Below are positions 1 through 9,297 of a DNA stretch of 64,000 nucleotides, piece after piece. The translations under genes and the position numbers were made by a program. Under the pieces are notes generated by a model. That model was not told where the DNA came from and made no database searches. It saw only the letters and a program-made list of their open reading frames with translations. This stretch comes from Lentzea aerocolonigenes (GTDB taxonomy: Bacteria > Actinomycetota > Actinomycetes > Mycobacteriales > Pseudonocardiaceae), in the NCBI RefSeq assembly GCF_000955955.1, contig NZ_JYJG01000076.1:1-64000 (forward strand). The letters run 5' to 3'. Position 1 is the stretch's first letter. Every line of letters begins with the position of its first letter.

Positions 1-163
1 ATCGTCGCGAAGCGGCGATGACGCAACCAACACTCGTCCAATTCTCTAAACGCGACCTAGCGACGCAAGGCGCCCCGACCGCCCGGCGTAAAGCGCCCCT
101 GCGCGACAGCGCCCAGCCAAAACTGAGGCGCGGCAGCCCCCAGCCCTCAATACCCTCCACCCC

Positions 164-1111
164 ATGTACCCACAGGTGGAGCCCTACGACCAGGGCATGC
201 TAGACGTCGGCGACAACCAGCGAATCCACTACGAGGTCAGCGGCAACCCCAACGGCAAGCCCGCCGTCGTCTTCCACGGCGGCCCAGGCTCCGGCCTCAA
301 CACCCGATGGCGCGAGGACTTCGACCCGGATCACTGGAAACTGGTCCTGTGGAGCCAACGCGGATGCGGCAAGAGCACCCCGCCGGCCAGCGACCCGCAA
401 ACCGACATGTCGCTCAACACCACCCAGCACCTGATCGACGACGCCGAGAAACTCCGCGAACACCTGAACATAGAAAAGTGGCTGGTCGAAGGCGGCTCCT
501 GGGGTTCGACCCTGGCCCTCGCCTACGCCATCCAACACCCGCACCGCGTCAGCGAAATCATCATCCCCGCGGTGACGGCAGGCCGCCCGGAAGAGATCGA
601 GTGGATCACCCGAGGCCTGGGGCTGTTCTTCCCGGACTACTTCGAAGCCTTCCAGAACGGCGTCCCGGAAGAAGACCGCGACGGCAACCTCGCCCTCGCC
701 TACAACAAGCTCCTCAACTCCCCGGACCGAACAACCCGCGAGAAAGCCGCGTGGGACTGGAACAAGTGGGACCTCTCCACCATCACCGGCGGCGACAACG
801 ACTTCGAAGGCACCCGGTACGCGGACCCGGTCATGCGGTACCAGCTGGCGCGGACAGTCACGCACTACTGGGGCAACGACTGCTTCCTCGAGCCGACCTA
901 CATCTTCGACAACCTGCACAGGCTCAAGGGCATCCCGGGCGTGCTCATCCACGGCCGCAACGACTTCGGCGGACCGCTGACCACCGCGTGGGAGATCGCG
1001 AAGAGGTGGCCCGACGCCGAACTGGTGATCCTGAACGACGCCGGCCATCTCATCATGGAGGGCAACAGCATGGACCAGGCCATCGCCGCCGCCATCGAGA
1101 AGTTCCGTTAA
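164..1111 (+). CDS. pip: Proline iminopeptidase, alpha/beta hydrolase (peptidase S33)
   Basis: Cytoplasmic alpha/beta hydrolase of 315 residues that by family should release N-terminal proline from peptides. The start MYPQVEPYDQG matches the usual S33 N terminus, which supports the ATG at 164 although no clear ribosome site precedes it. HGGPGSG (residues 38-44) forms the oxyanion-hole motif. GGSWGS carries the nucleophile Ser112. The segments HGRNDFGG and NDAGH near the C terminus fit the Asp and His of the triad. The length is normal for the family. No signal peptide is visible. It converges on the tannase-like gene with a 15-bp gap. The 163 bases upstream hold no convincing gene. The family is secure, but the exact substrate (imino- versus other aminopeptidase) is inferred. 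Confidence 0.92.
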   Translation: MYPQVEPYDQGMLDVGDNQRIHYEVSGNPNGKPAVVFHGGPGSGLNTRWREDFDPDHWKLVLWSQRGCGKSTPPASDPQTDMSLNTTQHLIDDAEKLREHLNIEKWLVEGGSWGSTLALAYAIQHPHRVSEIIIPAVTAGRPEEIEWITRGLGLFFPDYFEAFQNGVPEEDRDGNLALAYNKLLNSPDRTTREKAAWDWNKWDLSTITGGDNDFEGTRYADPVMRYQLARTVTHYWGNDCFLEPTYIFDNLHRLKGIPGVLIHGRNDFGGPLTTAWEIAKRWPDAELVILNDAGHLIMEGNSMDQAIAAAIEKFR

Positions 1112-1126
1112 GCCCCAACAACTCCG

Positions 1127-2674
1127 TTAGGGCGCAACGGGTCCGGGCCGGTGATACAGATCCTCACCGGCCCACCGGATCCGGTCGGAGAAACCATACC
1201 CAGGCGCAGCAACGAAATTCGCCGCGTCGTCCACCGAGCCCGAACCGTCATAGAGAGCACGCAACGGATACGGGAACACCGGACGCGTGCGCACCACAGT
1301 GCCATCCGCATCCCGGCCGGACGCGATCACCTTCTCCGGCGCGACCCCGTGCTCGACCCAGGAGACCAGCTCGCGGAACGGGTCGAAGTCGGTCAGGGTG
1401 TCGCCGCCCTGGCAGTGCCACATCGAAGGCACGACGAACAACCGCGCCCAGTCCGCGGCACGACCACCCGTCAGGCGCTGCCAGTAGTCGAGCGTGCCCT
1501 CGAAGGGGATGCCCTGATCCCCTGCGCCGTGCCAGATGATCAGTTTGCCGCCGGAACGCCGGAACTCCCGCAGGTCCAGGGACAACGAGTTCGCCTTGAC
1601 CGTCTCCTGCGCTACCCGCCGCAGCTCGCGGACGGTGAACTCGAACGACTCGAGCGACGAGGACGGCTTCCCGATCGGGTAGACGAGGTTCTTCAACCCG
1701 TTGTCGGCCAGCTCCGCGGCGACTCCCCTGCCGAGCCCCGGGGTTGGGTTGAGCCAGAACGTCCACGAGATCTCCGAGCCGTAGGGCTGGCCACCGGGGT
1801 AGAGCCGCACACCCCGGTCGGACGGTCCGGCGTAGAGGTTGCGCACCCGCGCGATCTCGTCGTCGGTCAGCTGACCCGCAAGCGTTCCGGGATCGAACCT
1901 GCACAGCCGCGGGTCGTCGATCTGCCCGTCCACCAAACCGTCGAGACCGTCGCACGCGGCCATCACCGCGCCGTGCAACAGGAAGAGCTTGTCGTTCGGG
2001 ATGGTGTTGCGCGCGATCCACGCCTGGTAGCCGATCAGCGCGCTGTAGTACGCACCCGGTGCCGCCGCGATGATCCCGTCGAAGTCGTGCGGGTAGCGCT
2101 GGGCGAGCAGCAGCGCTTCACGGCCGCCGTTCGAGCACCCGCTGAAGTAGGACTGGGCAGGCGCCTTGCCGTAGAACGCTTTGATGATTGCCTTCGACAC
2201 CTTCGACAACGCGTGTGGCGCGCGGTAGAAGTAGTCGTCACGGGCCTGCTGGTCGTGCACGGCCCAGGTGGTGTCGAACGGGTTCTCCGCCGAGACCTGG
2301 TGGCCGTCGTCGGTCGCGGCCACCGCCGCGTCACCGAACGCCGGCCCGCAGCCCTGCGGAAAGGCCGGATCAGCGGTGATTCCGCAGAATCCGCCACACC
2401 CGTACTGCAGATAGCGGCCCTGGTACCCGCGCAGAGGCAGCTTCAGCTGGAAGCCCACGTGAGGCTCGATCGTGCCGCGAACATCGCAGAACTCCGGTGT
2501 ACCAGCAACAACCACAGCCGACGTCACCTGAGTGCGCGCGGAAGGCACGTCGAACGTGCGCACCAGATCCGCGCACGACCGAACCGGGCGAGCATCGGCA
2601 GACGCGGCAGCGGGCATGATCCCCGCTGCCACGACAACAAGAGAAACTCCGAATACCAACAACTTCCGATACAT
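1127..2674 (-). CDS. Secreted tannase / feruloyl esterase family hydrolase
   Basis: A 515-residue protein of the tannase and feruloyl esterase family, which cleaves ester bonds of plant phenolic esters. The N terminus (MYRKLL, a hydrophobic stretch, then an A-x-A site near residue 25) is a signal peptide, so the enzyme is probably exported. The family's linked triad is visible: Cys180-Ser181 in GCSNGGRE and His420-Cys421 in MWHCQGG, the two cysteines being expected to form a disulfide that holds the catalytic Ser and His together. The ATG at 2674 has a strong ribosome site (GGGGAAGG) that lies in one arm of a hairpin (separate entry). Together with the chitinase and peptidases elsewhere in the window it suggests saprophytic polymer use. 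Which ester it cleaves cannot be read from sequence. Confidence 0.88.
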   Translation of the reverse strand: MYRKLLVFGVSLVVVAAGIMPAAASADARPVRSCADLVRTFDVPSARTQVTSAVVVAGTPEFCDVRGTIEPHVGFQLKLPLRGYQGRYLQYGCGGFCGITADPAFPQGCGPAFGDAAVAATDDGHQVSAENPFDTTWAVHDQQARDDYFYRAPHALSKVSKAIIKAFYGKAPAQSYFSGCSNGGREALLLAQRYPHDFDGIIAAAPGAYYSALIGYQAWIARNTIPNDKLFLLHGAVMAACDGLDGLVDGQIDDPRLCRFDPGTLAGQLTDDEIARVRNLYAGPSDRGVRLYPGGQPYGSEISWTFWLNPTPGLGRGVAAELADNGLKNLVYPIGKPSSSLESFEFTVRELRRVAQETVKANSLSLDLREFRRSGGKLIIWHGAGDQGIPFEGTLDYWQRLTGGRAADWARLFVVPSMWHCQGGDTLTDFDPFRELVSWVEHGVAPEKVIASGRDADGTVVRTRPVFPYPLRALYDGSGSVDDAANFVAAPGYGFSDRIRWAGEDLYHRPGPVAP

Positions 2675-2681
2675 ATCGTCC

Positions 2682-2712
2682 TTCCCCAGCAGACGTACGT
2701 ACGTGGGGAAGT
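2682..2712 (-). promoter_or_regulatory. Hairpin covering the tannase ribosome site, with an ACGT-repeat loop
   Basis: Inverted repeat CTTCCCC (2682-2688) / GGGGAAG (2706-2712) encloses a 12-bp perfect palindrome ACGTACGTACGT (2694-2705). On the minus-strand transcript the 3' arm is the GGGGAAGG ribosome site of the tannase-like gene, so folding would hide it. It could instead help end transcription from the permease gene upstream, although no T-run follows. Confidence 0.45.
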
Positions 2713-2719
2713 CTGACAG

Positions 2720-4693
<1,974 letters not shown>

Positions 4694-4720
4694 GGCGCAG
4701 AGCATGCCATCACCAGATGA

Positions 4721-6850
4721 TCAAGGCCTGAAGTCCGCCGGAAAACCAGCCTCCTGAACGGACAATCCGGACGGACGGAGCGTCCCGATGCTGCCCTGCG
4801 TGTGGAGATCCAGGAAGAGGTCCACGACGTCCGGGTCGAACTGCTCGCCGCGACCGGCCCACAGCTCGCGCCGCGCCCGGTTCTCGTCCAGCGCGGTCTG
4901 ATGTGGACGATTCGACCGCATCGCGGCCCAAGCCACGCATACGGACAAGATGCGCGCCTCGGCCCGGATGTCCGCGCCGCGCAACCCGTCCGGGTAGCCG
5001 TCGCCGTCATAACGTTCGTGCTGCTGCCTGATCACGTGCGCCACGCCCGCGAACCCCGGCACCATCCGCGCGAGCCGGTAGCCGAAGTCGGGGTGTTGCC
5101 GCAACAACCGCCACTCCTCCTCCGACAGCGCACCCGGCTTGGTCAGCACCACCTCGGGAATGATGACCTTGCCGATGTCGTGCAGGCGCCCCGCGAGCTG
5201 CGTGATCCTGATCGTCGGCGCGTCGAGCCCGAACTCCCCCGCCGCCACGCCGGCCCAGCGCGACACCGAACGGCTGTGGTCGTAGCGGTGCAGCCACCCG
5301 TCCACCCGGTCGGCGACCTGGCAGAGGAACTCCGCCATCGCGCCGTCGGTGTCGGGATCGACCGCGGGCAACGGCTCCGGGCCGACCGCGATCCGGTTGC
5401 GCCCGGCAGCCTTCGCCGCGTACAGGGCGCGGTCCGCGATCACCACGATGTCGTCCGGGCCGTCGCCGTGCGTCGGGAAGCTCGCCGAACCGACGGACAC
5501 CGTGACCGACAACGGGATGTCGTCGTTGCCCGCGTTGACCGGGATCGGCTTCTCCGCCACCCGTTCACGCAGCCGGTTGGCGATCACGGACAACCGGCCG
5601 GGGCCTGCGTCCGGCACGAGCAGCGCGAACTCCTCGCCGCCGTACCGCGCCAGCACCTCACCCGACCTGGACGCCGCGCGCAGCCGGCCCGCGACCTCCA
5701 TCAGCACGTCGTCGCCCGCCGGGTGGCCGTAGTTGTCGTTGATCGACTTGAAGCGGTCCACGTCGATGATGAACACCGCCACGGAACCGTCGTTGCGGCG
5801 TGCGCGCGCGATCTCCAGCGGCAGCTGGGCCTCGAAGAACCTGCGGGTGTGCAACCCGGTCAGGCTGTCGGTGATCGCGAGCTTGCGCTGGTCCGCCACG
5901 AGCCCCGCGAGCCGCGCGATGATCAGCAACGACAGCAGCGCGCTGCCGGCCGCGATCACCAGGACGTCCTGCGACGACTGGCCGACGTCGTGGATCAGCA
6001 TCAGCACCGGCGCGGCGAGCGCGGCCGACGACAGCGCGATGATCCGGCCGCGGGACAGGCCGACGTCCTTGACGTGCGCGCGATCCACGAGGCGCGCCAT
6101 CGTCGGGTGCAGTGCCGCCGCACCGATGCACAGGTTGGCGGACAACCAGATCGCGTCGAGGAAGTTGCCCGCGTGGTAGCTGCCGTCGAGCCGCTGCAGC
6201 ACGTAGATCGTGTCCGCGGTGAGGATTCCCAGCAGGTTCGCCGTCAGCAGGACGAACGCGCGGGGCCGCGGACCGGCGCCGAAGATTAAACGCAGTGCCA
6301 CCACGAAGAGGGCGAGATCCATCATCGGGTAGCCGAGCGACGCGACCTTCACCAGCACCGGTGACGTGAGCCGCGCCTGCGGGCCGATCACGTAGAGCCA
6401 GGACGCCATGCCCGCGACGACCGCGAGCACGGCGGCGTCGAGCAGGCTCGGCAGGTCGAGGCCCGGGGCGCGGCGGCGGATCAGCAGGATCACACCGGCG
6501 ACCATCAACGGGTAATGCCCGAGGTAGAAGATGTCCGCGTACGAGGGGTAAACGTCGTACTGGAAGACGTAGTGCGATGTGTAGAACGTGAGGTCGGCCA
6601 TCGCGTAAACGACCTGGCTGAGTGCGAGGAACACCCACGGCCGCCGCCATTGGGGACGGTTGCGCTTGACACCCCAGAATGTCGCGATCGCGGCCGAGGC
6701 GCTGATCGTGCAGTAGAGCACCACACGCACCGTTTGTCCCGTTGTCCCCGCAGGGCTGACCGGAATCAGGTAGTAGACACCCAGCAGCAGGTGACCTGCC
6801 ACCAGGTACATCCACCACGCTCCGGTCCGGCCGGCACGGAAGATGGTCAC
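4721..6850 (-). CDS. Membrane diguanylate cyclase (GGDEF) with degenerate HD-GYP domain
   Basis: A 709-residue cyclic-di-GMP protein. Residues 1-315 contain about eight to ten membrane segments. A GGDEF domain follows (about 325-490) with an intact active-site GGEEF at 404-408. The inhibitory-site position reads RSGE (396-399), not RxxD. The C-terminal HD-GYP-like domain (about 510-690) keeps HD (557-558) and the DGDGYP segment (615-620). The usual paired histidines are QQ (609-610), and the later ADxxDA metal motif reads CVAWAA (638-643), lacking both aspartates. Synthesis of c-di-GMP is therefore plausible, while breakdown by the HD-GYP part is doubtful. The N-terminal membrane module probably senses a signal. 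No c-di-GMP effector is adjacent. Confidence 0.88.
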   Translation of the reverse strand: MTIFRAGRTGAWWMYLVAGHLLLGVYYLIPVSPAGTTGQTVRVVLYCTISASAAIATFWGVKRNRPQWRRPWVFLALSQVVYAMADLTFYTSHYVFQYDVYPSYADIFYLGHYPLMVAGVILLIRRRAPGLDLPSLLDAAVLAVVAGMASWLYVIGPQARLTSPVLVKVASLGYPMMDLALFVVALRLIFGAGPRPRAFVLLTANLLGILTADTIYVLQRLDGSYHAGNFLDAIWLSANLCIGAAALHPTMARLVDRAHVKDVGLSRGRIIALSSAALAAPVLMLIHDVGQSSQDVLVIAAGSALLSLLIIARLAGLVADQRKLAITDSLTGLHTRRFFEAQLPLEIARARRNDGSVAVFIIDVDRFKSINDNYGHPAGDDVLMEVAGRLRAASRSGEVLARYGGEEFALLVPDAGPGRLSVIANRLRERVAEKPIPVNAGNDDIPLSVTVSVGSASFPTHGDGPDDIVVIADRALYAAKAAGRNRIAVGPEPLPAVDPDTDGAMAEFLCQVADRVDGWLHRYDHSRSVSRWAGVAAGEFGLDAPTIRITQLAGRLHDIGKVIIPEVVLTKPGALSEEEWRLLRQHPDFGYRLARMVPGFAGVAHVIRQQHERYDGDGYPDGLRGADIRAEARILSVCVAWAAMRSNRPHQTALDENRARRELWAGRGEQFDPDVVDLFLDLHTQGSIGTLRPSGLSVQEAGFPADFRP

Positions 6851-6980
6851 ACGAGACCCCTCGTTCTACGACTTGGTCGAGCACGGTGATGATGCCCGAC
6901 TCGGGATGATCGCGGCACCGCCGTTACTCCAATGAGGTGACCCACTAATACGAACGCTACCGCAAATCCCTGTTCTGTTT

Positions 6981-8792
6981 TCAGCGTGAAAGAAATCCGA
7001 GTGCCGCTGCGGCAGCCGGGTACGCCAGCTCACCCAATCCGCCCACGGGTGCGTCCGACTCCAGCACGACGACGTTGATCTCGGGTGTGTCGCCGATGCG
7101 CGCCCACGGGTAGTCCCCGAACGATTTTTGCACGACTTTTCCCTGTCTGACCGTGATTTGCGCACCTTGTGCCACCGAGATCGCGTCCATGACCGCGCCT
7201 TCGACCTGTTGGCGGACACCCGGCGGGTGCAGTGCGGTGCCGACGTCGACCGCCGCGGTGATTTTCGTACGGCCGTTGTGCGTCGTTTCAGCGATCACCG
7301 CGATGACCGAACCGTAGTCGCGGTGGCAGGCAACGGCTTGTGGCGCTCCTTCGTGCGCTTCCGCGGCGGCTTCCAGAACTTTTCTGACTCGCTGGTCAGC
7401 CAGCAGCTTCAACCGGCGTTCGACCTGGTTGTCCGCCATCTCCAGGCCACTCAGGAACATCTCGTCTGCATAAACCAACTGGCCTGCGTAGACGCTGCGC
7501 CAGAAGCCGGTTCTGATCGGCGGGGACGTGATGGCGAAGTGGACCTCTCCCGGCACGTCGTACGGATACTTGCCGGCCGACATCATCTTCATCATCTGCG
7601 GGTTGCTCGTGACATCCAGCATGGACGACAGAGGCCAGGTGGAAACGGCATGATCCCGCCAGACGGGTAGTCCTTCGTCGTTGACCGTTGCTCGTACGCG
7701 ATGGACCGACAATGGACGGTACGAGTCGTGCTGGATGTCGTCGTCTCTCGTCCACAGCACTTTCACGGTCTTGCCGGTGTGCCGTGCGAGCTGGACTGCT
7801 TCCAAGATGAAGTCGGTCTCGAACTTCCGCCCGAACGCGCCACCCGCTCTGGTCGGGATCACCCTGACGCTCTCGAACTCCTCTTCCAGAAGTTTGCGCA
7901 CCCGGTCAGGAGCCTGCGTCGGCGCCCACAGCGTCACCGCGCCGCCGTTGACCTCTGCCGTCGCCGTCGGCGGTTCCATCGGCGCGTGGGCGAGCATCGG
8001 GGTGACGAAGATCTTTTCGATGAACGCACCCGGTGGCGTGTTTCCTGCTGGCAAAGCGGCTTCGAGCTCCGCGAGCCACTGGTCGCTGTCGGCGTCCGGG
8101 AAACCGCCCTGCCAGGACGTTTTGAGATTTTCGCGCGCCTTGATCGCGGTGTAGGTGTCTTCGGCCAGCAACGCGAACCCGTCGGCCAACCGGACGACCT
8201 CGGCGTCACGGACGCCGGTGGCGTCGAAATCCGTTGGGGCGGCGCCGATCCACGGTGGCCTGGCGATCACCGCCACCAGGTCGGACGGCTGGTCGACGGC
8301 GTAGGCGAGTTTGCCCGTGACGATGGCGTCCTGATCCACCCGTTTGACCGCCGGGTTTCCGAGCACCTGCCACTCGTCCCGCGGTGTCAGCTCGACCTCG
8401 CCCGGAGTGAGAGCCGCTGCTTCCTCGGCCAGTTCCCGATAGCTGAACCGCGAGTCGCCGTGCCGCACGAACCCGTCCGCAGCACGGCATTCGGCCTCCG
8501 CGACCTGCCAGCGTCGCGCGGCCGCCTTGACCAGCAGGTGGCGGACGGTCGCCGCGGCCGTGCGGATCGGCTCGTGGACGCGCTGCATCGTGTTGGAGTT
8601 GGCGGAGATCTGCGGGCCGTACGTGTCCGGATCACCCTCCGCCTGTTCGATCGCGAGGCTCTCGACCGGGACCTTCAGCTCCTCCGCGACCATCATGGCG
8701 ACGGCGGTGCGCACTCCTTGTCCCGTGTCCGGAACCGGGACGGTGACCGTGATCCGGCCAGATGCCTTGTCGATGCGCACAAAAGGATTCAT
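6981..8792 (-). CDS. Molybdenum hydroxylase large subunit (IorB/xanthine dehydrogenase-like), short form
   Basis: Molybdopterin-binding subunit of the aldehyde oxidase/xanthine dehydrogenase superfamily, closest in layout to isoquinoline 1-oxidoreductase beta subunits. The start is the ATG at 8792, which overlaps the stop of the 2Fe-2S subunit (ATGA), giving 603 residues. GQGVRT near the N terminus, GGAFGRK in the middle and GLGE near the C terminus fit the cofactor-binding and catalytic-Glu regions. It is shorter than typical IorB proteins (about 700): there is no Tat signal, and the chain stops about 15 residues after GLGE, so the usual C-terminal helix is missing. With the small subunit it should hydroxylate an N-heterocycle or aldehyde in the cytoplasm. 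No FAD subunit or maturation chaperone is adjacent. Confidence 0.85.
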   Translation of the reverse strand: MNPFVRIDKASGRITVTVPVPDTGQGVRTAVAMMVAEELKVPVESLAIEQAEGDPDTYGPQISANSNTMQRVHEPIRTAAATVRHLLVKAAARRWQVAEAECRAADGFVRHGDSRFSYRELAEEAAALTPGEVELTPRDEWQVLGNPAVKRVDQDAIVTGKLAYAVDQPSDLVAVIARPPWIGAAPTDFDATGVRDAEVVRLADGFALLAEDTYTAIKARENLKTSWQGGFPDADSDQWLAELEAALPAGNTPPGAFIEKIFVTPMLAHAPMEPPTATAEVNGGAVTLWAPTQAPDRVRKLLEEEFESVRVIPTRAGGAFGRKFETDFILEAVQLARHTGKTVKVLWTRDDDIQHDSYRPLSVHRVRATVNDEGLPVWRDHAVSTWPLSSMLDVTSNPQMMKMMSAGKYPYDVPGEVHFAITSPPIRTGFWRSVYAGQLVYADEMFLSGLEMADNQVERRLKLLADQRVRKVLEAAAEAHEGAPQAVACHRDYGSVIAVIAETTHNGRTKITAAVDVGTALHPPGVRQQVEGAVMDAISVAQGAQITVRQGKVVQKSFGDYPWARIGDTPEINVVVLESDAPVGGLGELAYPAAAAALGFLSR

Positions 8793-9238
8793 GCCTTCAT
8801 CCGCTCCACGGCGTTCCTGATCGCCTTGCGGATCCTGGGATAGGTGCCGCACCGGCAGATGTTGTCCCGCAACGCCTCGTCGATGTCCTCGTCGGTCGGG
8901 TCCGGGTGCTTGGCGAGCAACGCGATGGTCGCCATGATCTGGCCCGGCTGGCAGTAGCCGCACTGCGCGACGTCCTCGTCCAGCCAGGCCCGTTGCACCG
9001 GGTGGTCCTCGACGCCTTCGATCGTCAGCACGTCCTGCTCGGCCATGCTCTCCACGGTGTGCTGGCACGGCCGGAACGCCTGGCCGTCCACTATGGACGT
9101 GCACGCTCCGCAGAAGCCGACGCCGCAGCCGTACTTCGCGCCGGTCAGGCCGAGACGGTCGCGCAGGACCCAGAGCAGCGGGGTTTCCGGGTCGGCGTCG
9201 ACCTCGCGGATCTCACCGTTGATGTGCAGCCGGTGCAT
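8789..9238 (-). CDS. 2Fe-2S small subunit of molybdenum hydroxylase
   Basis: Electron-transfer subunit of 149 residues with two iron-sulfur domains. The N-terminal plant-ferredoxin-like part carries the CGVGFCGACT cluster motif plus a later Cys in FRPCQ. The C-terminal helical part carries CGYCQPGQ and CRCGTY, ligands of the second 2Fe-2S cluster. The ATG at 9238 is preferred because GAGG lies five bases before it; a GTG at 9244 is possible. Its stop overlaps the start of the large subunit, showing translational coupling. It is divergent from the AfsR-type regulator at 9298 with under 60 bp between them, which suggests but does not prove control by that regulator. Confidence 0.92.
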   Translation of the reverse strand: MHRLHINGEIREVDADPETPLLWVLRDRLGLTGAKYGCGVGFCGACTSIVDGQAFRPCQHTVESMAEQDVLTIEGVEDHPVQRAWLDEDVAQCGYCQPGQIMATIALLAKHPDPTDEDIDEALRDNICRCGTYPRIRKAIRNAVERMKA

Positions 9239-9244
9239 GGTCAC

Positions 9245-9297
9245 CTCACCGAGCGTAGCGGCCGCAACACCGTTATAGACGGGATATCGTTGCCTGC
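9245..9297. promoter_or_regulatory. Short divergent promoter region (molybdenum hydroxylase / AfsR-like)
   Basis: This 53-bp stretch must hold promoters for both directions. It contains an imperfect dyad CGTTATA-GACGG-GATATCG (about 9271-9289) with TATAGA as a candidate -10 element. No clear SARP heptamer repeats were seen. Confidence 0.35.

Noticed and set aside
18..203. 61-codon frame at the left edge
   Set aside because: Basic, Pro/Ser-rich translation without ribosome site; it overlaps the start of the proline iminopeptidase.
1151..2716. 521-codon plus-strand frame opposite the tannase-like gene
   Set aside because: A shadow frame caused by high third-position GC; no recognisable fold and it covers the promoter side of the real gene.
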